Part shown: piece by piece, positions 1 to 6,948 of the stretch
Layout of the letters: each line of letters opens with the position of its first letter
Numbering within the stretch: the stretch's first letter is position 1
Assembly (NCBI GenBank): GCA_964591665.1
Contig: CAZQCV010000014.1
Span: 1-15,249, forward strand
Origin: CAZQCV01 sp964591665
GTDB lineage: Bacteria > Patescibacteriota > Minisyncoccia > Phycocordibacterales > UBA9973
DNA length: 15,249 nucleotides
Direction of reading: 5' to 3'
The notes under the pieces: model-generated
What the model saw: the letters and a program-made list of their open reading frames with translations, nothing else
What the model was told of the DNA's origin: nothing
The model's database searches: none
Made by a program: the position numbers and the translations under genes

Positions 1-262
1 GCAGGCGTTGATATTTGAGAAAAGTCGCTCCTAGTACGAGAGGACCGGAGTGAACTGACCTCTGGTATACGAGCTCTAACGCCAGTTGGACTGCTCGGTA
101 GCTATGTCGGGAATGGATAACCTCTGAAAGCATCTAAGAGGGAAGCCAGTTTTAAGATAAGATATCGTTTGAGGGCCGTAAGAGATGATTACGTTGATAG
201 GCTTTAGGTGTACGCACAGCAATGTGTTGAGCCGAGAAGTACTAATTGCCCGATTCCTATTA
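1..262 (+). rRNA. rrl: 23S ribosomal RNA, 3' end (partial)
   Basis: The large-subunit rRNA enters from the left edge and only its last quarter kilobase is present. The universally conserved sarcin-ricin loop, AGTACGAGAGGACC, is at 33-46. It is the binding site of elongation factors. Further domain VI landmarks follow in the right order: the GTTGGACTGCTCGGTAGCTA-like block near 85-105, GGATAACCTCTGAAAGCATC at 115-134, and the GTTGATAGGCTT and AGTACTAAT blocks near 193-246. By comparison with the E. coli 3' end, about 20 bases follow the last AGTACTAAT, so the mature end should lie at roughly 258-266. The exact end cannot be fixed because its 5' pairing partner is outside the window. Confidence 0.97.
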
Positions 263-319
263 GGAAAGTTGCAAATCACGCGCAAAAAATAAAAAATAAA
301 CAATTCTAAATGAGTATTT

Positions 320-432
<113 letters not shown>

Positions 433-447
433 AAGTACTTGTTTATT

Positions 448-480
448 AAAAGCCATTCCGAAAGGAGTGGTTTTTTGTTT
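448..480 (+). terminator. Rho-independent terminator of the rRNA operon
   Basis: CCATTCC (453-459), a GAAA tetraloop (460-463) and GGAGTGG (464-470) form a 7-bp stem with one G-T pair. It is extended by AAAAG against the T-run, and TTTTTT follows at 471-476. The hairpin sits 16 bases after the 5S gene and before the next promoter, as expected for the end of an rrn operon. Confidence 0.85.
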
Positions 481-510
481 TCATTTTTTCTCCACAAAAT
501 ATATTTTTTC

Positions 511-519
511 TGCTATACT
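511..519 (+). promoter_or_regulatory. Extended -10 promoter, predicted leaderless start for the gene at 528
   Basis: TGCTATACT carries the TGn extension and a TATACT hexamer (514-519). Eight bases separate the hexamer from the ATG at 528, so transcription should start within a base or two of the start codon. There is no convincing -35 box and no ribosome binding site. Confidence 0.65.
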
Positions 520-527
520 TACACAAT

Positions 528-1313
528 ATGACTTGGGGACAGAAACGGCAAGTAACAATTATAGGAGGAATTCTACTTATTATTTTGGGTATTACCGCTG
601 CTATTTTGTATCCGATTCTTTTTAAGGAACCAACATGTAGTGATGGGAAACAAAACGGTCGCGAGACTGGGGTGGACTGTGGTGTTGCATGTGGTGTTCT
701 GTGTCCTTTTGAAGTTCGTGATCCTGTCGTGAAGTGGGCTCGCACATTTCCTGTAACCTCTGATGTGTGGAGTGCAGCAGCGTATATAGAAAATCAAAAT
801 ACCAACGCTGGGGCAAAAGAACTTCAGTATCAGTTCAAACTCTATGACAAAGACCGTGTGTTTATTACCGAACGTTATGGCAAGACATTCATAGCTCCGA
901 ACCAGCGTACGGTTGTCTTCGAAGGTGGTATCAAGGTTGGTACACGTCTGCCTTCGTACGCGACATTCACTATTGTTGAAAAACCATCATGGTATGTCAC
1001 CGATCCGAGATTTGCAGGTATCACCCTTTCTCCTACAGAACAAGCGCTCCAAGATACAGATACAAAACCTCGTTTTACTGCACTTATCGAAAATATGTCT
1101 GATCTGTATACGGTGAAAAATACTGATGTTATTGTGGTTGTGTTCGATGACAAAGATAATGCTATCGGAGTCTCTAAGACATATCTTGATACGCTTCGTC
1201 CTCATGCAAAAACACAAGTTTATTTCACGTGGCAAGCACCGTTTGTGGGTGAGGCGGTCCGACAAGAAGTGTTTACCCGATTTAATCCCTTTACCGTAGG
1301 GACACAGCAGTAA
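528..1313 (+). CDS. Membrane-anchored extracytoplasmic protein of unknown function
   Basis: I recognise no named family with a known function. The 261-residue protein has a short basic N-terminus, one membrane segment at about residues 9-31, and then a Cys-rich motif, C37-S-D-G-K-Q-N-G-x-E-T-G-V-D-C51, with C55 and C59 just after. Motifs of this form (CxDGxxNGxETGVDC) are frequent in secreted or surface proteins of Patescibacteria and some other bacteria. Four close cysteines suggest disulfides or a metal site outside the membrane. The remaining 200 residues look like beta-rich, immunoglobulin-like domains, with alternating hydrophobic stretches such as TVVFEGGIKV and VIVVVFDDKDNAIGV. The predicted topology is a cytoplasmic N-terminus with an external body. 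It ends one base before the rodA start, so a role at the envelope or in cell-wall assembly is plausible but unproven. The start is supported by the -10 element 8 bases upstream. Confidence 0.85.
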   Translation: MTWGQKRQVTIIGGILLIILGITAAILYPILFKEPTCSDGKQNGRETGVDCGVACGVLCPFEVRDPVVKWARTFPVTSDVWSAAAYIENQNTNAGAKELQYQFKLYDKDRVFITERYGKTFIAPNQRTVVFEGGIKVGTRLPSYATFTIVEKPSWYVTDPRFAGITLSPTEQALQDTDTKPRFTALIENMSDLYTVKNTDVIVVVFDDKDNAIGVSKTYLDTLRPHAKTQVYFTWQAPFVGEAVRQEVFTRFNPFTVGTQQ

Positions 1314-1314
1314 T

Positions 1315-2451
1315 ATGATCCGTTCTTTTGTGCGACATATTGATCCTTGGCTAGTGCTCATAACATTGCCTATCGTCGGGGCGGGACTTATCACGATGTT
1401 TTCGTTTGGAGGTGATAATAGTTTCTTTACTCGTCAATTAACATGGTGGGGTATTTCGCTTATTTTTATGTTGGTTATATCATTTTTTGATATTAGAGTT
1501 TTTAAACGCACAGATGTTGTGGTGGGACTGTTTATCTTAGCATCAGTTTTGCTCAGTATACTTCTGGTTTTTGGACACGTTAGCAAAGGAGCACAGAGTT
1601 GGTTTTCGTTTGGTGGTATTTCTTTTCAGCCAGCAGATCTGATGAAATTGGTGGTTGTATTGATTCTTGCAAAATATTTTTCACGACGACATGTAGAGAT
1701 TGCTAACATGAAGCATATTTTTATTTCTGGAGTATATGCATTTATTCCTTTTATTTTAGTTTTACTCCAACCTGATTTTGGTAGTGCAATGATTATTTTT
1801 ATTATCTGGCTCGGTATGGCGTTGGTTGCAGGTATTAAAAAACGACACCTCCTCATGATCGGTGGGGCAGTGCTTGTTGCATTTACGATAGGTTGGTTTT
1901 TTCTTTTTAAGCCATATCAAAAAGAACGACTCATCACCTTTATTAATCCTCTCCATGATATCCGTGGTGCGAGCTATAACGTGTACCAATCAACTATTGC
2001 GGTTGGTTCAGGGCAGATACTTGGTAAAGGTGTAGGGTACGGGACACAATCACGTCTACAGTTTCTTCCTGAATATCAGACTGACTTTATTTTTGCTGCG
2101 TTTGCCGAAGAATGGGGATTTATCGGTGCTCTATTATTACTGCTTTTGTTTACTTTGTTGATTGGAAGGATTCTGGTGATGTCGATGGTGGGCGCTTCTA
2201 ATTTTGAGATGTTGTTTGGTGCAGGTATTGCGATTTATTTTATCGCACATATTTTAATTAATGTTGGCATGAATATTGGTGTTGCTCCCGTAACAGGTAT
2301 TCCACTACCATTTATGAGTTATGGTGGGTCACACCTTCTCGTTGAGTATAGTGCACTCGGTATTATTATGGCAATGTATCGATATGCTCGTACTGCACAT
2401 CGAGATGATATGAAAAATGAGTTTGTTGGATATGAACACTACGTTGCTTAA
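1315..2451 (+). CDS. rodA: RodA-type SEDS peptidoglycan glycosyltransferase (FtsW/RodA/SpoVE family)
   Basis: SEDS proteins polymerise lipid II into glycan strands in the membrane, normally with a class B penicillin-binding protein. The 378-residue protein has about ten hydrophobic segments, as expected. Family signatures are GAQSWFSFGGISFQPADLMK in the first third, LQPDFGSAM in the middle, and the loop LPEYQTDFIFAAFAEEWG containing D257, which aligns with the catalytic Asp of RodA. Near the C-terminus INVGMNIGVAPVTGIPLPF and MSYGGSHLL are closer to RodA (NIGM...PVTGIPLPF.SYGGS) than to FtsW. The gene begins one base after the preceding stop and overlaps folD by 20 bases, so it is probably co-transcribed. 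No partner PBP, MreB or MreC is in the window. I am confident of the family and a little less so of RodA against FtsW. Confidence 0.93.
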   Translation: MIRSFVRHIDPWLVLITLPIVGAGLITMFSFGGDNSFFTRQLTWWGISLIFMLVISFFDIRVFKRTDVVVGLFILASVLLSILLVFGHVSKGAQSWFSFGGISFQPADLMKLVVVLILAKYFSRRHVEIANMKHIFISGVYAFIPFILVLLQPDFGSAMIIFIIWLGMALVAGIKKRHLLMIGGAVLVAFTIGWFFLFKPYQKERLITFINPLHDIRGASYNVYQSTIAVGSGQILGKGVGYGTQSRLQFLPEYQTDFIFAAFAEEWGFIGALLLLLLFTLLIGRILVMSMVGASNFEMLFGAGIAIYFIAHILINVGMNIGVAPVTGIPLPFMSYGGSHLLVEYSALGIIMAMYRYARTAHRDDMKNEFVGYEHYVA

Positions 2452-3262
2452 AGGAAAAGACATGCGCGGATCACTCGAAGAATCGCTCCGCGATCGAATA
2501 AAAGCATTACCACATGCTCCTGTTTTTTGTGATGTTGTTGTTGGTGACGACATGGCATCGCTTCAGTATGTTGCTATGAAAGAACGCTACGCACAGTCAC
2601 TTGGTATACAGACGCGTTCCTGTGCACTACCCGAGACTGCAACGACCGAAGATGTGATAGATGCCATAACAGCAATTTCACACGAACCAAACATGGCAGG
2701 GTTAATTGTTCAATTACCACTACCGAAACATATTGATCGCACTCGTGTACTTGATGCTGTCCCAGCGAATATAGATGTTGACTGTCTTGGTAAAGAGCAG
2801 TCAGAGAATTTCTATGCCGACAAGTCATCGCTCATTTTCCCAACAGTTCAGGCGATTATGCATCTTGTACAGCCGTACCTCTCAAAAGAGAGGTCTATTT
2901 TAGTAGTAGGTGTTGGACCACTGGTTGGTAGGCCAACTGCACATCTGCTCACATCACAGGGATATATGGTTACATCGGTGCCAAAAGATGTTCCAAATCT
3001 TAGTGACTATACGCGTTTGCATGATATTATTATTTCAGGTGCTGGTATACCTGAACTTATACAAGGAGATATGATTCGTGAAGGTGCTATCGTTATAGAC
3101 GCAGGGACCAGCGAAATGGATGGTGCTATTGTCGGTGACGTGCTCGTTTCTTCTCTTGTCGCAAGGCCAGAAGCATTGGCACCCGTGCCAGGTGGAGTTG
3201 GTCCACTTACAGTGTATTTTCTTATGGAAAATGTTGTCCGTGTATCTGAACAGATGAGATAA
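2432..3262 (+). CDS. folD: Divergent FolD: methylene-tetrahydrofolate dehydrogenase/cyclohydrolase
   Basis: FolD interconverts 5,10-methylene-THF, methenyl-THF and 10-formyl-THF in the cytoplasm. The 276-residue length fits. The N-terminus MNTTLLKGK matches the usual (I/L)xDGK opening, which is why the ATG at 2432 is preferred to 2417 or 2462. An AAAGGA before 2462 simply encodes Lys-Gly. The catalytic region is present: GDDMASLQYVAMKE has the Tyr and Lys of the SxxYxxxK motif, followed by GLIVQLPLP and DVD, and PVPGGVGPLT is intact near the C-terminus. Other usually strict motifs have changed. The PCTPxG stretch reads FPTVQA, the dinucleotide loop reads VGVGPLVGRP, and the usual CHSxT segment reads VPKDVPN. 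Cofactor preference could therefore differ from NADP. It overlaps the end of rodA and is followed after 3 bases by the PAP2 gene, which suggests one transcript. Confidence 0.9.
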   Translation: MNTTLLKGKDMRGSLEESLRDRIKALPHAPVFCDVVVGDDMASLQYVAMKERYAQSLGIQTRSCALPETATTEDVIDAITAISHEPNMAGLIVQLPLPKHIDRTRVLDAVPANIDVDCLGKEQSENFYADKSSLIFPTVQAIMHLVQPYLSKERSILVVGVGPLVGRPTAHLLTSQGYMVTSVPKDVPNLSDYTRLHDIIISGAGIPELIQGDMIREGAIVIDAGTSEMDGAIVGDVLVSSLVARPEALAPVPGGVGPLTVYFLMENVVRVSEQMR

Positions 3263-3265
3263 TAT

Positions 3266-3778
3266 ATGAACTTTAATCTTGTATCGACACTCTTAAAATT
3301 CGCACAAAGTAATAAACTGCTAGGCTTTTTTGCTAAATTTTTTTCGTATGAAGCTATTTACGCAACTATGGTGGGTGTGCCGATATTCCTTATCTATCGA
3401 AGTATTAACAAAATGAATATGATTTCATACCTCACCATATCCTTGTTGAGTACATGGTTTGTTGGTGAGACCTTGAAGCATGTCTTTCGTCTCTTGCGGC
3501 CGTATCAGGCTCATGAGATTGTTCCGCTTTTTACTGAAGCAGGATACTCTTTCCCGTCTCTTCACGCGTCTTTTTCTGGAGCATTGATCATGTTTGCTTT
3601 TATTTTTAGATTTCCAGGCTGGCAGATCGTTATCGGTGTTGCACTGTGTATTGGACTTTCTCGTATTGTCGGTGGTGTTCACTATCCCACAGACGTTCTT
3701 GCTGGGTTTATACTTGGCGGATCAATTGCGTATGCTGTATTTTTATTTTTTACTCATTATCATATATCGTTATTGTAA
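3266..3778 (+). CDS. PAP2-family membrane phosphatase
   Basis: This is a 170-residue integral membrane phosphatase of the phosphatidic acid phosphatase type 2 superfamily. All three signature motifs are visible: K71 to R78-P79 (KHVFRLLRP), P97-S-L-H100, and S132-R133 to H139 (SRIVGGVHYPTDVLAG). H100, R133 and H139 are the expected catalytic residues that form and resolve the phosphohistidine intermediate. Leu replaces the common Gly in PSGH. Several hydrophobic segments flank these motifs. Family members act on lipid phosphates such as phosphatidate, phosphatidylglycerol phosphate or undecaprenyl pyrophosphate. Its place between a SEDS polymerase gene and uppP makes undecaprenyl pyrophosphate an attractive substrate, but the sequence alone does not settle this. 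It begins 3 bases after folD and ends 5 bases before uppP. Confidence 0.9.
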   Translation: MNFNLVSTLLKFAQSNKLLGFFAKFFSYEAIYATMVGVPIFLIYRSINKMNMISYLTISLLSTWFVGETLKHVFRLLRPYQAHEIVPLFTEAGYSFPSLHASFSGALIMFAFIFRFPGWQIVIGVALCIGLSRIVGGVHYPTDVLAGFILGGSIAYAVFLFFTHYHISLL

Positions 3779-3783
3779 ATATT

Positions 3784-4563
3784 ATGGATATAGTACATGC
3801 TAGTATCTTAGGTCTTGTCGAGGGGATAACAGAATTTCTTCCTATTTCGTCTACTGCACATCTCGAAATCACTAGTCAAATACTCAAACTTCCTCAAACA
3901 GAATTTCTAAAAACTTTTACTATTGCGATACAGCTTGGTGCCATCGCTGCATTGCTTTTTGTTTTTCCTAAAAGAATATTTGTCACTCCAAAACTTTGGG
4001 TACGAGTTCTTTCAGGATTTATTCCGACCGGAATTATAGGTTTTATTTTGTATAAAATAATCAAGAAGTATTTTCTTGGCAATATAGTGCTCGTTGCAAT
4101 AATGCTTGTGTTTGGTGGTTTACTCTTTCTTCTTCTCGAGTCTACTCTAATGGGGAAAAAGCGCATGGTGAAACCGTGGACGCTTGATTCACTTCCGATA
4201 GGTGAATGGGTGAAGCTCGGTATCGTGCAATCACTTGCAGTTGTTCCTGGTGTCTCACGATCTGGTGCTATTATCTCATACGGGCTTGCACGAGGCATAG
4301 AGCGTGCGGTAATCGTTGAGAGTGCATTTCTTCTTGCGTTCCCGACAATGTTTGCAGCGACGGTGTATGATATTTATAAAAATGGATTTTCATTTACAAG
4401 TGACCAATGGGTGCTCGTGGGAGTTGCGTCTCTTGTCGCTTTTATAAGCGCGTTTATTGCAGCGAAATGGCTATTGCAGTATGTAGCAAAACATGATTTT
4501 ACAATATTCGCCTGGTATCGAATCGTGCTTGGGTTCGTTCTTATTTTCTGGCTCTATTTCTGA
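3784..4563 (+). CDS. uppP: Undecaprenyl-diphosphate phosphatase (UppP/BacA)
   Basis: UppP converts undecaprenyl pyrophosphate to the monophosphate carrier, the recycling step of peptidoglycan synthesis, and its overproduction gives bacitracin resistance. The 259-residue multi-pass protein has both hallmark motifs. The first is E13-G-I-T-E17-F-L-P-I-S-S-T-A-H26 near the N-terminus. The second is P155-G-V-S-R159-S-G followed by AIISYGLARGIER. E13, E17, H26 and R159 correspond to the known catalytic glutamates, His and Arg. The frame is open upstream into the PAP2 gene, but the family-typical opening MDIVHASILGLVEG fixes the start at the ATG at 3784. There is no ribosome binding site and the gene probably relies on the upstream transcript. 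Its TGA stop is also part of the promoter of the next gene. Confidence 0.95.
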   Translation: MDIVHASILGLVEGITEFLPISSTAHLEITSQILKLPQTEFLKTFTIAIQLGAIAALLFVFPKRIFVTPKLWVRVLSGFIPTGIIGFILYKIIKKYFLGNIVLVAIMLVFGGLLFLLLESTLMGKKRMVKPWTLDSLPIGEWVKLGIVQSLAVVPGVSRSGAIISYGLARGIERAVIVESAFLLAFPTMFAATVYDIYKNGFSFTSDQWVLVGVASLVAFISAFIAAKWLLQYVAKHDFTIFAWYRIVLGFVLIFWLYF

Positions 4564-4569
4564 TACAAT
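4561..4569 (+). promoter_or_regulatory. Extended -10 promoter overlapping the uppP stop codon
   Basis: TGATACAAT is a TGn extension plus the hexamer TACAAT (4564-4569). Its TG is the first two bases of the uppP TGA stop. Eight bases separate the hexamer from the ATG at 4578, again predicting a leaderless mRNA. Confidence 0.55.
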
Positions 4570-4577
4570 AAGAACAT

Positions 4578-6146
4578 ATGGATCCTGAAACTCGATCGTG
4601 TCAGAATTGTAAAAAAGACTTTGTGATAGAGTCTGATGATTTTGCTTTTTATGAACGCATCCAGGTTGCATTACCGACACTTTGTCCAGAGTGTAGACGT
4701 ATTCGCAGAATGACGTGGCGTAACGACTTTACTTTTTATAATCGCACGTGTGATGCAACAGGAGAACCAATCATTTCTCTCTATGCTCCAAAAAAACATA
4801 GGGTGGTATATGCCACACGATATTGGTGGAGTGACGTATGGGATCCGATGGATTACGGACGTGACTTTGATTTTACTCGTCCGTTCTTTGAGCAGTTTCA
4901 TGAACTTCAAAAAGTAGTACCACTTCCTGCGCTTATGAATGATGATGGTGTTGGTAGCGTGAACTGTCGGTATACACAAAACGAAGCGTATGCAAAAAAC
5001 TCCTATATGGTTTCTATGGCCTGGAAAAATGAAGACTGTATGTACTCGTATGGAGTTTCCGGGCCACAAGCGATCGAGGTTGTAGACTCTATGGATATTT
5101 TCCAGTCAGAACGTATTTATGAATCTATTTTTCTAAATCAATCATATGATTGTACATTTTGTTACTATGGAGCGACGCTTGTTTCGAGTCACTTTTGTCT
5201 AGACTGTAGAAATCTACAAAACTGCTTTATGTGTGTTGGTATTCGTGATAAATCATATTGTTTCAAAAACGAACAGTATTCTAAAGAAGAGTACCTCAAA
5301 ATTCTTGAAAGTTATCAACTGCATACGTACTCGGGACAGAAACGTGCCAAAGAAGAATTCGAGTTATTTCAACAGACATTTCCAGAACGGGAACCATATA
5401 TGATTAATTGTGTGGATTCTATCGGTGATGGGATTTTAAACAGTAAAAACGCAAAGTATGTTTACACTGCACGACGTTGTCATAATGTTAAATATTTTGA
5501 AAATGGTAATGATATTACCGATGGATATGACATGCTCGTTGGTGGTGAGAATGAACTTTGTTACGAAGGTATAACACCTGATAATGATCGCTTAGCTCTG
5601 TTTTCTATATTTTCTTATAAAAATAATGATGTTACATACGTGGAGCACTGTTTCTCTTCGACTGATCTTTTTGGTTGCAGTGGTCTCCGTCATAAACAAT
5701 ATTGTATTTTAAACAAACAATATACAAAAGAAGAGTATTTAGTGCTGAAAGCAAAGATAATTGAACATATGAAACAAACAGGCGAATGGGGCGAATTTTT
5801 CCCATCAAAATACTCACATTTTGGGTATAACGAGACTATTGCACAAGATAATTATCCGTTATCTAAGACAGAAGCAGAAGAGCAGGGCCTTCAATGGTTT
5901 AATGACATCCAGATGACAAAAGGAAAAGAAACTATCTCTCTTGATACTACTTCTGATAATATCAGAAGTATCCATGATGACATAACTGAGGAAATCCTTG
6001 CATGTGAATCTACAGGACGTAATTATCGCATAACAGATCAAGAACTACAGTTTTATAGAAAAATGAATTTGCCAATTCCGCGGAAATGTTTTTTTGAGCG
6101 ACATAAAGAAAGGCTTACAAAGAGACAGAAGAGAATATTTATATAA
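4578..6146 (+). CDS. Cys-rich zinc-ribbon protein of a CPR-associated family, function unknown
   Basis: The 522-residue protein has no membrane segment or signal peptide and is probably cytoplasmic. It opens with a zinc ribbon, C8-x2-C11 and C36-x2-C39, followed by an Arg-rich RRIRRM stretch that could contact nucleic acid. Residues about 90-115 hold aromatic and acidic signatures (RYWWSDVWD, YGRDFDFTRPFFEQF). The centre contains two related Cys-rich repeats ending in C219-x8-C228-F-K-N-E-Q-Y-S-K-E-E-Y239 and C367-x8-C376-I-L-N-K-Q-Y-T-K-E-E-Y387, offset by 148 residues. A C-terminal segment (476-510) aligns without gaps to the N-terminal ribbon but keeps only C476 and C504 of the four ligands. 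From memory, long proteins of this layout are frequent in Patescibacteria as hypotheticals, sometimes under transferase names that I would not trust. I know no demonstrated function. It has its own promoter and is flanked by small spacers. Confidence 0.9.
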   Translation: MDPETRSCQNCKKDFVIESDDFAFYERIQVALPTLCPECRRIRRMTWRNDFTFYNRTCDATGEPIISLYAPKKHRVVYATRYWWSDVWDPMDYGRDFDFTRPFFEQFHELQKVVPLPALMNDDGVGSVNCRYTQNEAYAKNSYMVSMAWKNEDCMYSYGVSGPQAIEVVDSMDIFQSERIYESIFLNQSYDCTFCYYGATLVSSHFCLDCRNLQNCFMCVGIRDKSYCFKNEQYSKEEYLKILESYQLHTYSGQKRAKEEFELFQQTFPEREPYMINCVDSIGDGILNSKNAKYVYTARRCHNVKYFENGNDITDGYDMLVGGENELCYEGITPDNDRLALFSIFSYKNNDVTYVEHCFSSTDLFGCSGLRHKQYCILNKQYTKEEYLVLKAKIIEHMKQTGEWGEFFPSKYSHFGYNETIAQDNYPLSKTEAEEQGLQWFNDIQMTKGKETISLDTTSDNIRSIHDDITEEILACESTGRNYRITDQELQFYRKMNLPIPRKCFFERHKERLTKRQKRIFI

Positions 6147-6220
6147 TAACTTTCAAGACGCTTTAGACCAAAAATTAGTTATCTATTTTAGACATGTTAC
6201 CGAGAATCATGTAATTAAGG

Positions 6221-6226
6221 TATACT
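6221..6226 (+). promoter_or_regulatory. -10 element, predicted leaderless start for the DedA gene
   Basis: TATACT ends exactly 6 bases before the ATG at 6233, so the A of the start codon is the expected +1. There is no TGn extension. TTACCG at 6197-6202, 18 bases upstream, is only a weak -35. The rest of the 86-base spacer after the zinc-ribbon gene shows no convincing terminator. Confidence 0.55.
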
Positions 6227-6232
6227 GAATAT

Positions 6233-6844
6233 ATGTCCGAAACAGAAATCATTGTAAACCAGTTAACAGCACTCTCATACGTAGGTATTTTTTTTGTGTC
6301 TATACTTGCAAATGCTGTCGTTCCTGTTCCAGAGGAAGTAGTCCTTTTGGCTTTTGGGTATATTATTGGAACGGGAAGTATACATTTTTTTGTAGTTCTT
6401 GTACTGGTTATACTTGGGGTACTCATTGGGGATATAGCCATGTTTGCACTATCTCGCTCACACAATCGTCTTGTTACTTTTTTCTACAATAAGCTTTTTT
6501 CACAACTTCTTGAAAAACGTGGTGATACATGGATAGAGAATAACCTAAAAAAAATTGTCTTCTTTTCTCGTTTCATGATTCAGTTTCGATTCGTGGGACC
6601 TTTCCTTGCAGGACAAAAAAAGATGCCTTTCAAAACATTTTTACTCTATGATGTGCTCGCGGTATCTGTCTATGTTCCACTGTATCTGTTGCTTGGTTGG
6701 TATTTTCACCTAAAACTATCTCGGATCGTAGAAAATGTACATATTGCACAAAATATCATACTTATCATCGTCGGTATTGCCGTTGTGGTGTCTATAACAC
6801 GTTTCTTGTATCGACATTTGTTTGGCAATAGTGAAGTATCTTAA
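6233..6844 (+). CDS. DedA-family membrane protein (VTT/SNARE-associated domain)
   Basis: This is a 203-residue multi-pass membrane protein of the DedA family. Characteristic features are the re-entrant-loop region with P31-V-P-E34-E35 after the first hydrophobic segment, and the motif FFSRFMIQFRFVGPFLAG, with R113, R119, G122-P123 and A126-G127, followed by KKMPFKTF. Some DedA proteins recycle undecaprenyl phosphate across the membrane (UptA type) and others act on phosphatidylethanolamine, and the family is needed for envelope integrity. The presence of rodA, PAP2 and uppP nearby favours a polyprenyl-phosphate role here, but that is inference. The gene appears monocistronic, with its own -10 element and a 104-base gap before secD. 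Confidence 0.92.
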   Translation: MSETEIIVNQLTALSYVGIFFVSILANAVVPVPEEVVLLAFGYIIGTGSIHFFVVLVLVILGVLIGDIAMFALSRSHNRLVTFFYNKLFSQLLEKRGDTWIENNLKKIVFFSRFMIQFRFVGPFLAGQKKMPFKTFLLYDVLAVSVYVPLYLLLGWYFHLKLSRIVENVHIAQNIILIIVGIAVVVSITRFLYRHLFGNSEVS

Positions 6845-6860
6845 CTACCATGACATACCA

Positions 6861-6888
6861 TTGCTTTTTTCCCAAAAATCGTTAAAAT
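6861..6888 (+). promoter_or_regulatory. Possible secD promoter
   Basis: TTGCTT (6861-6866) and TAAAAT (6883-6888), spaced by 16 bases, make a plausible -35/-10 pair. A start near 6895 would give a leader of about 50 bases, unlike the leaderless layout of the other promoters. I see no stable hairpin or upstream peptide in the leader. Confidence 0.35.
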
Positions 6889-6948
6889 AAGGGGATTATT
6901 GTAATAAACTGCTTTTTGTGTAGAAACAAAGAGTCACAACAAATAGTT

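Noticed and set aside
987..1394. 135-codon minus-strand frame
   Set aside because: It is antisense across the end of the first gene and the start of rodA, shows no domain, and has no promoter comparable to the others.
2451..2464. AAAGGA with ATG at 2462 as the folD start
   Set aside because: It resembles a ribosome binding site with good spacing, but the purine run encodes the conserved Lys-Gly-Lys of the FolD N-terminus, so translation must begin upstream at 2432.
3646..3783. N-terminal extension of uppP
   Set aside because: The frame is open upstream but overlaps the PAP2 gene. The extension is Cys/Trp-rich nonsense, while MDIVHASILGLVEG at 3784 is the family start.
6916..6948. TTG start for secD at 6916
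   Set aside because: It adds 11 polar residues before a normal SecD N-terminus, and the ATG at 6949 is standard.
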